Origin: Anseranas semipalmata
Taxonomy: Eukaryota; Chordata; Aves; Anseriformes; Anseranatidae
Direction: 5' to 3'
Assembly (NCBI GenBank): GCA_013399115.1
Contig: VXAA01001244.1
Coordinates: forward strand, 1,087,862-1,151,861
Length of the DNA: 64,000 bases
Positions 1-11,956 of this stretch are shown here, one piece after another. A program made the position numbers and the translations under genes. Under the pieces are notes generated by a model. That model was not told where the DNA came from, searched no databases, and saw only the letters and a program-made list of their open reading frames with translations. How positions within the stretch are numbered: position 1 is the first letter of the stretch; each line of letters starts with the position of its first letter.

Positions 1-1830
1 TCTGAAGAGACACTAGACACTGTCCCTGCAGTAGCATTAAGTCGATATGATAAGAGTGGAGATCCCTTCCAGCCGAGGAGATGTGATCCTAGATTTCTCC
101 CCTCTGCACCTGTTTATGCTCTTTCATACAAGTTTTACTTTCCTCATGTACTCTGGAAAAACATGCAAATCAGTCACTGTTTTAGTCAATTATGCAACAA
201 AATGATAGAAAAAGAAAAGGAAGCAAGGTTCAAACGCTGAAAAGCCTCACTGCCTAAATATCTTCTGATCTTGAAAACCCTCCAATTGTTACTATCCATT
301 AAATGTATAAATTCATTAACAGCTTTTCAGCAGTAAATTAATATGGGATGAAGAAAACATGAATGTAATTAACCACGGAAAACATCCGCTGAGGCAAACT
401 ATTCATAACAAAAATGCAAATCGAGTCCTACATGCCGGCACTTGGCACAGCCTGATCTAGGAGAGCTGCTCCCTCAGCTGAACTTAGAGCCCTAAGTGGT
501 TTTCTTTTCTCACAAAGTTAGGCCCTGCGTGCCACCACACGGAAACCACAAAATTTAAACCAACTCTTTCAAGACTACCCGAGTGCTGTTTGGTCAGCCC
601 AGTTTTCTTGCTCTTAGCTCCCACTGATGCTTTCTCTAACCCTTTTCACGTATATTCTCCAGTTCCAGGTTACTGTTGATTTCCAGGTGGGAGTTATTTT
701 ATATGCCTACATTCCATCGTGTGACCATGCTCTGTCCCTGGAAGGCTTTAGCATTTTATGATCCATTCACAATTCACTTTGCAGTGTGCTTTCCCTGATA
801 GCAGAATTTACAGGTAATATTCAGTGCCAAAGATGTCCTATCAATATGATAGAGTACACAGACTGCTGTCACACATCTTCCAAGCACAGCATCAGAACAA
901 GTGCTAAAGGCAGACTCGCAGCTAACAGGCTCTCTGGGTGCGTTACACCTAGCGTGTAGCATGACAAACACCACAAAATGAGAAGCGAACAGGACGTGCG
1001 TGCCAGCCTGATACCGTCAGTACAATCCTGCATCACATTCAGCACACGAGTCCGTGTTTCACAATAACCCGTATTTCTTTTACTTTCAGGCTAACCACCA
1101 CAGGGAATGGTTCAAATACAAAATATTCTCAGACTCTCCAATAAATACTGCTTTAGCAGAATAAATACAGTGAACATCCTTTTTAATTACCCCTCATATC
1201 ATTTTCTCCGAATCGAAGGACCCCAAGGTGATTTACCACTGAAACTGTTCTCTGATCTAGCAACACAGCTTTTGTTTCATCTTCTTAAAGCTCCAAGTTT
1301 CACTGCAACACATCACCTTGCACGCAGAGCTCAAGAGATGCCCCCCAAGACCTTCTGGCTGCCAGGCCAGTGGCATTCAGCGGGATGCTTGGGGGTCTCG
1401 CAGCCTCCAGTTTGATATCAGGTAACTCCTCTTTCTGTATGTAACTGTTCTGTGTTATATTTGCTTTATTCCTCATCTCTGCCTTTCAATATCTTAATTT
1501 CCTTTCACATGCTTGTGTACCTAGGTCGAAAGTGAACCCCCCAGACTGAGCTTGGAATTTGTAGCTCAGAGCCAGGATTTTGATGACGGGAACATTTGCA
1601 AAGATACACCTGACCTCTGTGTTGTCTGCTTACCTCAGTGCTCAAACCACAGCACAGTCTCTGCTGTGAGTCTCTGCTACCCTGCCTTCATGTAGCAGGC
1701 AGCACTGATCGCCAAATCCTCAACACCGGGAACTGAAAAAGCAAAAGCTTAGGTGATCGCCCCGTGCTGCCAGAGCAAGGCAAATCAGTGGGAGTTTAGC
1801 ATCTAAACTGTTTAAAAGCAAGTTTATACA
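1..1830. other. Unique non-coding sequence, no gene seen
   Basis: AT-rich, interrupted by stop codons in all frames. The longest open frame (1107-1415, plus, 102 codons) has no recognisable domain and no splice or codon-use signal that I can support. A short tandem duplication of about 13 bp, with unit AGTCTCTGCTGTG, lies at 1656-1680. No repeat family is recognised. Most likely intronic or intergenic DNA. Confidence 0.6.
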
Positions 1831-1890
1831 TACATGTATATATGCATTTATATATATTTATTTATATTATTTTTATCTATTTATATATAA
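1831..1890. repeat. AT-rich low-complexity tract next to assembly gap
   Basis: The stretch is made almost entirely of TATA, TTTA and TATTTA words and runs directly into the N block. AT-rich sequence resumes after the gap to about 1990 (ATATAAT, TACATATAAA). It looks like a decayed AT microsatellite that the assembly could not close. Confidence 0.8.
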
Positions 1891-1922
1891 NNNNNNNNNN
1901 NNNNNNNNNNNNNNNNNNNNNN
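1891..1922. other. Assembly gap (32 N)
   Basis: There are 32 consecutive undetermined bases with TA-rich low-complexity sequence on both sides. The real length of the missing sequence cannot be known from the window. Confidence 0.98.
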
Positions 1923-1990
1923 TTTATATAATTACATATAAACATTGTAATAGGTCTAAATATTACATAGTATATTATGTAATACTAGAA

Positions 1991-4900
1991 TGCAGACATA
2001 TATAAAATTGACATGACCACGTTTTGACATCTAAATGCACCAGACTAGGCTTGTGTAGCTTACTGCATAAAGCACATTATTTCTATCCAATATCTAACTA
2101 ATAATTTTTGGTCTTTTAGATTAGTTTTGTTAAGATACTGAGTTAAGAAACAAACATTTCACACGTGCTTATATGATGTATTCTCAGGCCCATTCTTCTC
2201 TGCAACCTGTCTGCATACATGATATAAAAGAGACCACCGCTGCCATGTATGATTTATTTCACAATATGCTCCCCACCTTTCTCCTGGTCAAATGAAATGC
2301 AGCCTTTCACAAGCAAGTACCTGCCAATCTTCTGGAAATCTGCATGCAGGTATACATGCAGCATTGCATCCACAGCACTGGATCCGAGGAGCAGAGGAAG
2401 CACATACCATGCATCGGACAGCGAAGACGCTTCTCCCGAGAAGAAGGAATTAGTAGCCCTCTCTACACCTTATCCAGCAGTTCTAAACAGTTTTATATAT
2501 GTACTTATTTATATAGGCCAAATATTTGGAAGCCAGAGGCTACAAAATCCAGACGGCTCAGCTAATTTGAAACTAAGATATGAGGAAAAGAGAAATGAAG
2601 GAAATAATATATTCACCTCCTCTAACCCAGGTGAAATTTTGGCAAAACACCACCAGAATATGAAATAGCATAGTATGGGTTCAACTGTGTAACTGAGACA
2701 ACTTCATTCCCTCCCCTGTCAAACCAACACTTCCCTCAAAGCTCACTTGTTCTTCTTTATGGCCACATCTCTGAGCCCTTCCAAGACAAATTCAGAGGAT
2801 TCTGGAAAACACAATTTCTAAAGATCCCTTTTAGGTATTATGGGACAAAATAGGACTAAAACTCCCGTTCATGACACTGCTGCTGCTCTGGTTTTCCCTG
2901 ATCAGCCTCCAGAAGTCTTTCAACAACTGAAAACCATTTGAGAAATCATGAAGTAAAGCCATCATAGATGGACAGAAGTAACAGCCACTCTACTTCTGTT
3001 GGCACACTTCTTGCAAGCGTGATACAGATCAGCAGGACGAGTACTTCGCACTGGGGACATAGAGAAGCATTTGTATTTTCAGTGGGAAGAAGCCAGCCAT
3101 TTTCTATCACTTTGCACAGCTCTGTTAGTCCTACCCCCTTCCTTCTCATTGTAAAATAAACAATGAGATTGCTCATGGGCAATAAGGCAACAGTTTAATT
3201 AATTAATGTACTGCTTGAGGGGTGGAGGTAGATTTTATATGTGATGAAAACAAAGCCTATTTTCAACTTCTTCCTGCTCATTTATTCATGAGTATAATAG
3301 ACAGCAAAGCAGCAGCATATTGTAGTTAGCAGCAGAGCATAATTCCTTCAGACAAGACTGATTAGAAGACAGACCAACAGCGAGGCTCTGTAGCCTGCCT
3401 CCACTGCAGCGTATGGAGCATCAAGGGGAAAGTAAATTAAATGCTTGAGTGCCCTGCTTCCTGAGGCATTCCCTGCAGCTGAGGAACACAAAGGAAAATC
3501 TTATATTACTTGACATTAGGTAGAAGTTAATTAAAAAAAAAAGATCTTGTTCTCCTTTTCCTTTCTAAGCACTCCTTACTACCTTGCATATTAGGTACAA
3601 TGGGCCACAGTTCATACTTGCACCCTCCCTCCTCCCTCTTGCGCACCGCAGTGGCACTACAGCGGGAATGCTGTATTGTCAACAAGGGAAGACAGAACAG
3701 AGATAAGAAAAACTCTGCTTTAGGCAGCAGCACTGAGTCGTTATGTTGTACATGCCTGCAGGGGAGCCTGGAGTGAGACTTCAGCCAGACGAGAATTGCA
3801 GGTTATGGGCTCCAGCAATTACGAGTAGCATGAGTCACATCCTCCTTTGCCATGAAATGTTACCAAGTCCCAGAAGGAAAATCTGCTCCTTCCAGTTTTG
3901 TTTGTTTGGTTGGGCATTTTGTTTGTTTTGTTTTGTATTGGTCACAGTCAAAACAATTCAGATTTGATTACTTCTGACATTGAAATCGTATTTCCTACGT
4001 GAGGACTTCAAGAATTCCTCTTTCATCCTCTTTGATGCCAGATTAACATTTTGCAAACCTACATGAGCAGTGTTCCCAACTTCATATTACCAACTCAGAT
4101 ACTTCACCATCTATTTTTTCATTTAATTCTTGAGAGTGAGAACGATTTCTTCTGTTACTGTGACTGTTTTATAATTGCTGTCAGCTGACTAAGTAACCTA
4201 CACCACGAAACCACGGGGGCAAGTGCCCACCCTCTATTCACTGACAGAAGTAGAACCCGGAGTCACTCTGTGAGGTGGGTTGAATGGGGCAGACCTAAAG
4301 GAGCATGCTGGCTGCTCCAACACGCCCACTGGAGACCTGTCGTGTCACAAAATGGTGTCAATGGGGCAGGGGCTGCAGGAGATCACAGCGAGAAGGCCCT
4401 GGATCTTGGCACAGGTAGAAATGTAAATGGGATCACTACATTGAGTGCAAAGAGAGTGCAATGGAGGGGAATTGGATTCAGGATAGGTGACCAGCCTTAT
4501 ATTTTTCAATGGGGAACATTGAACATAATGGAATAAGAAGTTCCAGCTGAGGATACTGTAGGGTAAACGTGCTTTTAAAACTGTGAGGGCCCATTTGGAC
4601 TGTGATGCGAAGGGTAACTGAGAACAGCTGTTCAGCCATGCAGATCTCTCAGTGCATTACTCAAGTTAAAATACAGTGGCACCTCTAAAGAGGAGGAAAG
4701 AGACAGAATTTGTTGCTTCTTAAATGCTCTGAGCACTATTGGACCATATACAGAACTGTGCTGAAACTAGGGAACGACTTAGGTTACTTGAAATTTGTAG
4801 CTGCTTTATTGCTGCTCAGCATTGTGCTAAATTATAAGCTGTCTCAGAGCAATTTTACCAGCAAAGAACACCCAAGTGTAAGTTATTCACACCACCTTTT

Positions 4901-6900
4901 CTGCCCTTCATTCCTTCCATCCTTTTGTTGTTTTTTTTTTTCTCCTTATCTCCTCTTACTTTGCTGGTCTGGAGATTGCAGAGGGAGCCAGTGTGAGCCC
5001 TTACAGAGGCTGCAGGATGCTCTGGGGCCCTGCTGTGCTGGCTATTACAGACTAGAAATTTGGGATAAGATGTAGCTCCCTTTCCACAGAGGGCTCTCCA
5101 TCATCACAACCACTAAACTGCTACAAGTGATTTCTCTCAGGCAGTGGATTTATTGCTATTCTGTTCTCTGAACATCTATTTCAGAAAAACCATGTGTTCT
5201 TGTCATACCCACAACTCAACATGGTTACTCTGCAGTAAAACACCTATTTGCACATTCTGTGGGTGAAGTCCAGAACAAACATTTTTAGAGAGATGAAGGA
5301 GCATCAACAGAACAATAAATTTGCAGCCACCTACAGAAAGCATTATGTGAATCTGCTAATGAGACTGGAAGTACATAGGCAGAAAATATCTCAGGGCAAA
5401 GGAAACAAACTTTCAGAGCACCAGAAATGTCAGATAGCCAATGTGGATAAAATATTGAGAAATGTGATTGACTCAAGAGATAACAATACACTCAATAGCC
5501 CAGAGCTAAAGGGTTATGAAAATTCATAGGATGAATTTTACCTGGCCACACTATACAATGCTGTATTTGCAGAGCAGGTGTATCACACAGGGAAGGCATT
5601 CGCAGTAACAGAACCCTCACAGCTGCTTTAAAGGATCTTAGAAGTTATTTTAAAACACATAGCAAATCTGGTTCATTTAAACACAGCATGGTTTCTTAAG
5701 TTCAGATTGATTTGTAAGACATCAGATACATATTATACATTCAGTGCAGCACAATACTGTGAAGAACATTTGAGATAAATGAAAGATTAACAACAGACCT
5801 TTTAACCACGAAAAAATAGACAATACCAGAAACGTCCATAAAACCAAATAAGCAGCAGGTTTTAAAGTGCAGAGCAGATGCACTAACACGCATGCAGAAG
5901 GTACAACTCCAAGGAAAATACCAAAGCATGAGGAGCGAGACTAACAAGTGAGCAAGTACAAAGGAAATACCAGGGCTTTCTGCTTGTTATAAATATCTGT
6001 AACACATCAGTACCAAGAGCGTCAGACAAGCAACCCAACAGGGCTTCCTACAAACATCCTCCTCCAAAATCTGAAAAGATGTGAAGGCACATTAATGAAC
6101 ATGGGCTGATCAAAACCAATCAGAAATTGGAATAAAACTCTGAGGATCAAATATCAACAGAGTTTTGAAGAGACCACGAAGTTTCAAGTCACTGTTAGCA
6201 GGTCATGAGAACAGCGCACAACTTTTACACAGGGACACACATGACATAAGAAAGTTGTGGTGTGTCATAAGCAAGGTAAATTTTTGTTCCTGATGTTCAG
6301 CTATGAACTTCATGTAGAACATCCACCGTAAGGGCCAGATTTATCAGAGTTCATCTCCCAGATGATAAAACCCATAAATAAATAAGGTTGTTTCTAGAGC
6401 CAATAGAAACATTTCTAACAAAGCATTTTCTCACCAAAATATCTTTTCTTCTAATGCAGTATGGCTTCTAGACATATTATGGTTTAAACTTTTTTTTTTT
6501 TTTTTGTGGTGGGTTGTTAGGGAGGTTTTTATTGTTGTTGGGTTTTGTTTGTTTTGTTCTTGCTCAGGAGGATTTTTCTGATCTAGAATGGAATTTCTGA
6601 TCAGAATAAGTTCCAAAGAAAACAAATTTCCCTAGATGATTTCAGAAATCATAACTGTTCTGAAAGTAGTGATGGAGATGCTAAGGAGTTAACAGATTGG
6701 CAAAGCAGTATGCAACAGTTTACCCAAACACAGAAACAACAAAATTGGAGCTGGCAGTTGCAGATTGTTTGGTTTTACTGTACAGGATCAAACATACTAA
6801 GCATCCTTTTCTAGACATGGTAAGCTCAAAGCCTGTCCCAAATTTGGCAGGCCCAAACCATGAAGCTTGAGTTCCAGATGAGCACCTTGCTATCTGTCTG
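1991..6900. other. Unique non-coding sequence, no gene seen
   Basis: AT-rich sequence with scattered T and TTTG runs (for example about 3899-3936 and 6490-6560). Open frames at 2249-2668 (plus, 139 codons), 4270-4536 (plus, 88 codons), 4710-5075 (plus, 121 codons) and 5248-5529 (plus, 93 codons) show no domain I recognise. The 5248-5529 frame is polar and lysine/asparagine rich and could come from an old mobile element or a pseudogene, but I cannot name a source. The patch around 4200-4480 is richer in G+C than its surroundings, with no identifiable content. Confidence 0.55.
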
Positions 6901-7250
6901 TTCACAGAATTGCAGACTGCTTCAGGTTGGCAGGGACCTCTGGGTCCACCTGGTTCCATCTCTGCTCAAGCAGCGGTACCCAGAGCAGGGTGCCCAGTGC
7001 CATGTCCAGGCAGCTTTCGGAGATCTCCAAGGAGACTCCACGACCTCACTGGACAACCCGTGGCAGTGCTCAGTTACCCACACAGCATGGAAGTGCTTCC
7101 TGATGCTCAAAGGGATCCTGTGCTCCATGGCCACTTGTCCTGGCGCTGGGCAACACTGAAAATAGCATGGCTCTGTTTTTGTTGCATCCTCATATATAGG
7201 TATTTATAGACATTTGACAAGATCCCCCAAACCTCCTCTTCTCCAGGCTG
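6901..7250 (-). mobile_element. CR1 LINE fragment, 3' part, minus strand
   Basis: This is a truncated CR1 non-LTR retrotransposon copy. Read on the plus strand it gives the typical reverse complement of a CR1 3' end in order: CACAGAATTGCAGA, then GGCAGGGACCTCTGG, then CTGCTCAAGCAG, then CAGAGCAGGGTGCCCAG, then TCTCCAAGGAGACTCCA, then CTTGTCCTGGCGCTGGGC, then GACAAGATCCCCC, then CTCTTCTCCAGGCTG. On the minus strand a frame at 6922-7134 keeps the C-terminal CR1 ORF2 signature: IRKHF, then WVTEHCHGL, then EVVESP. The 3' terminal octamer repeat is not intact and the 5' side ends at about 7250, the usual 5' truncation. The copy has substitutions and small indels and is a fossil with no coding capacity. 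Confidence 0.93.
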
Positions 7251-10200
7251 CTCTGGGAGTTTTAAATTCAGAGCTCAGGGCTCTGAAAATTATTTCAGTT
7301 CCTACTTCCAGTGAAGATAAGACTTCTCAAAATATTCCACAAAATATAGGGAAATACTTCTCCATGTTTATTCCAGGACATGCTTCTTCTGACTACTGAA
7401 GAAAAGTTTTGAGGAACATCTTGAAGGGATTTACCCTCCGTTTCCTTTCCAGATCTTTTTCCAGTACAGGATATGAAAAAAAAAAAAAATAGAGCTCAGT
7501 CTGAAATAAATTTGAACTTATTTTGGATGTTATGTCATTTTCTTTGCTATTCTCTTTTTTCTCCTCTGTGCTACTTTGAGTTCTTTGTGTAGACAGTATT
7601 TTGCATGGAAAACACGAGATGTTGATATTTACTACCGGTTAATAGGAAAAATCCTACTGTCACTCATTTCCTCCTCTTAAGAAATAACCTGCAGACAGCT
7701 TTTACTGCAACCAAGAAAGACTATTTGACAAATTTGTCATTTGTGGCTTTTCTTCCTGCAGGAAATAAGTCAGGTTCCAATAACAGACTAGGACATCAAT
7801 CTATCGTCCAGCATATATACTTAGATCAGAAAATACTGTTATTTTTAATATTTTATTAGCAGCATTTCATAACTTAAAAAAAATGCTTATTGCCATTTTG
7901 TAATAAATACATCTTATAGCAATACTTAGTGAATGCACAGGCTTAAAAATCCACAGATCACAAAAATAAGGGCACTTGAAACAATCATCTGCCTCCTTTC
8001 ACAGACCAGATCTGCCTTTCATCATTTTAATTCCTCAGAATTTCAAAGAACCTCAGCAAGAAAATGTCCTTCAAAAGGAGCTTTTGAACTCCCTCCTGAT
8101 GCAGAAATCTGCTCCAGAAGGAGCCCTGATTGATGTCAAACACCACTTGGGTGCTTAAAACTGCCAGGACCAGAAGGCAAAATAGGGTTCAAGTCAACTA
8201 ATTCATTTCTACTCTTTAAAAGGAGGAAGCAATGGTAGAACTATGGCATAAGCAAAACTACAGTTTTCTTCTAGCTATCCTAGACTGACAGTGAATTTAT
8301 GTAGTGTGACTCTATTTTGCCTCCAAACTGCATAACATCTCTCAGTGTTGAATCACAGCTAGCCCAATGGGGAAGACTTCAAAGTTTTAACCTCATAACA
8401 TCACACAAATTCATGGTTCCCACACACACAAGCAACAGCCCCAATCATCCAACACAGGGTCACAGCATCACTTATGATCAGCCTCATCATATCTCATTTT
8501 ATCTTGTGCAGGACATCCCAGTCACCTTCTTTTCTCATTGACTGATGTGGAATTGAAGGTTGAGGGATCAGAAGCTTTAGAGGAAATCTACCTGCACTGA
8601 AACCATTAGGAATATTGCATTGATTTCACTGGGTTCAGCAGTCTGCTCTCACACTCTCCCCAAGAATCACCAAAAATATCTGTCCCTTCTGTCGGAGCAG
8701 CTGATATGAGCAGAGTCTCAGAGCAATCAGTCCTTCTACTTGTTCTGTCTTTCTCTTATTTAATACCATGCAGATATTTGAGTAGCTGCAAACTCTGATG
8801 TCTGCTTGTTTACTTTGGAGCTGCAAACCACTATAACATCAATTAGCAGATATATTCCTACTGATCTGTCCTAGAAGTCAAATACCAGCTCTCTGGCATC
8901 CAGAACCATCAATGAAAGCAAGATACGGAAACAACAGATTAAATTTACCAGAGCACTACTGGAGTACCAATGAGCTATTCGGGGTAGCACCTACTTGAAT
9001 TAAAAGGCAGAACAGGAAAAGGGCTTCTGAGACATAAAAGCATTTTCCCCAGTGGAAATAAGGGTAAATCTGATTAAAGAGTGACACAGTTGTTGCCTAC
9101 TGTCTTGTCCAGTGCAAGTCCAGTCCCGTCTTTGTTTTGATCTCTTCCTCCTAACAAAGAATGAGGACCTTTAAACTGCATCATGAGATAACTGAAACCA
9201 CACAAGTAGCAGGAAAGCATCAATTCTCTGCAATATTAAGAAATCTGATTATTCAAGGAACAGCGTGCTACAGAATTCATTCTTTCTGGTGCTTTCATTG
9301 ATCTGATGATCCTTAGAAAGAAACAAAATTAAATCACTTTTTCTGAGGAAATCAGTCAATCAGGTAGCCACGATCAGCACTGGCACATGTTATATCTCAA
9401 AGCCTCATCGTTTTTGTATTTGGAAACATAACACGGCATAACTGAATTCTGCTGAAAACAATTTTTTGAATTTAAAATAGCAACAAGACTCAAAAAAAAA
9501 AAAAACTCATTAATATACCCTAGCCTTTGTTTAAAAACTGCTGCTGTGACACTTAGTAACTACTGTCTAACGCTTCCCAATTATTTTTAATTTAGAAAAA
9601 ATCCAAATCTCTTTTTAATCTTCCCATTGACCTCATTATGACTGTTACCTTATCTTTTTTGTTGTTGTTAAAATCCTTTTAACAGCAATAATCATTACAT
9701 TGTACTTATTGCTCTCTGTGTATTAAAAATTGCCCATACTATCGTGGCAGTAACTGAAGCACTTGGAAAAGAGGGAACAAACAATGAGAGGTGTCTGTGG
9801 CTCTTAACTACACGTATAATAAACACACAAAGTTAGACTGTGAAAGACAAACTCCCTAAGCATAAAATTTTACTCTCTTTTGCTTGCAAAGTAAGAATGT
9901 GCTTAGAGACTAACACAGTAAGTAAATAGATGAATAAATTAGTGTGAAGGAATGATCATTCTTCTTGCAAACAGATAATTTAGAAAAGATTTTCTCCTGT
10001 CCGAAGAGATGAAAAATAATACATGTAATAATCATATCAGAAGGCTCCTGACCCTCATTTAAGTATCTATAGGGAATTGAAGTAAGAAGTGAAACCAACC
10101 CCTTTCATTTTTTAACACTATCTATTAAAAATTCAGATTTATAATTTACACAATAAATCTGGAAAGGCCTCCTCACCGGGAGATAACTGTCAAACTACAA

Positions 10201-11918
10201 TGTTAATCCAAGATAAGAGTTTTTATAAAGCTGTTGCTTTTTGTTTTTGTTTTTCCATTGAACCAAGAATTTCACACTAGGAGACATTTCATCTCAAGTG
10301 CTTAGCTGAGCTATAAGCAATCTGTGCAAGTTGGTTTTGTTTGGAAAATATTTTGTTAGAGCAAATGGTATTTATCTAATCCTTTTCTGTTTGCTTAAAA
10401 TCTATGAATACATATATTTATTCTGCTGAACACACAAGGCCCAAGCCAATTTTCTTGTTTGTAATTCTAACCATACTTCTCTTCCGACAATTTTCTAAAA
10501 TGAAATTTCATCTGTTGACTTTCTCCTAAGGCCATGATAAGAATCAAGTTTGTCATTATTTCTCTGGTTGCTTTCCATTTGAATTTTTACTTCCCTGATC
10601 TTTCTCCCTCTTACCACTGGAACCTGTTCTATGCTGAAGGTGGGGAGAAGAGGAGGAGATTGCAAATTATTAAATTCCAGCCCCAGCATGTACATGATGA
10701 CAAGTCCTCGGCCTTTTTCATCTATCATTAAGCAATAACTTAATAGTTTGTAACTTTAGTGTGAGTGACATATCTAGCATGTTTATCATCTTTAATGAGC
10801 TTTATGGTTGCCTATAGATCAAAAATAGGCATGCTGGAAGCCATCTAAACCCCAGTTTAACAACAACAAAAAAAAAAAAGCTGTGTGAAATTAAGCAAAG
10901 TGGTTATTATTTATATCACAGTATCAAAGTAGCAGCACTGTCATTAAGGTCCTGCTATGTAATTCAAATTTAATAAGTTTTAACCTTAAATTTGTTAAAA
11001 AATACCACTGAAATGGCAAAAAGTCAACACAGAATATGAACTTTGAGCTGTATTTGAAACTGTTTTTTCATGATGGTTTGGTGAAAAATTTATTGACACA
11101 TTAAGTATCAAAATCTTTCAAATTTTAAAATCTTTTTTGGCATTTTTCTTCTTGTTCATCCAAGATGGTTTTCTACAGAAAATCAAAGACATTTTGAGAC
11201 ATCGGCAGTACAAAGCAACGCTCCCTGGAGGTTTATTCCTACAACACTAGTGTTTTCTATGCATTTTAGTCCGATTGGAAGTGTCTCATACCAAAGAGAA
11301 CCCAACATCATTTTAATTTTAGAAAGCTTAGTTTTGTTGAAACAAGATAATTTCACAAATTCATGGGACATTGTGACAATCAGGTCTGTCAATGAAATTG
11401 CTACCTAAGAACAGAAGAATCATTAAATATGTATAACAAAGCATAAGTTTCTGAACATGGAAGAGGGAAATTAAAGCATTACTGATCTTATTATAGGCAA
11501 TGCAGAGCAGAAAGGCAGGCACACATCTTCCCTTCTTAACCTTTGTTTGTATACTTTTAAACATGGAAGTGCTCAGAAATTTTTCAGTAGAGAGGAACAT
11601 CATGCCTTAATGTTAACTGTAATTAAATAGAGGTTTTGTTTGCCAATTGTAATTCAGGCTACCACAATGGACAGGAAACTTGATCCCTAGTTTCTGCAAT
11701 CTAAGCAAATGGTCCTTGGCAAAGCTAATAGTGCAGTCACACGTCTAGAAATGATAGGGAAGTGATGGAAATGGAAATGTGGAAGATATGCAGTGGACTG
11801 GTTTCAGCACATATGGATCTCAGTGCTATTCTGTTGGTTTTTTTTCCTGGGAAAAACTGGTTTTAACATCCTTCATGATTAACAAAAGAGCTTCTGTGTT
11901 TGATATTTCTCTGTGGGG
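7251..11918. other. Unique non-coding sequence, no gene seen
   Basis: AT-rich sequence with short A runs (7476-7489, 9492-9505, 10868-10879). No open frame exceeds about 80 codons. No repeat family or RNA gene is recognised. Confidence 0.6.
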
Positions 11919-11925
11919 GAAAAAA

Positions 11926-11956
<31 letters not shown>
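11919..11956. repeat. Poly-A plus GA microsatellite
   Basis: A run of A (11920-11934) is followed directly by about eleven GA dinucleotides (11935-11956). The tract is purely A/G on the plus strand, and short open frames crossing it are artefacts of the repeat. Confidence 0.95.

Noticed and set aside
6860..7209. Two 99-codon plus-strand frames
   Set aside because: They are antisense translations of the CR1 fragment at 6901-7250.
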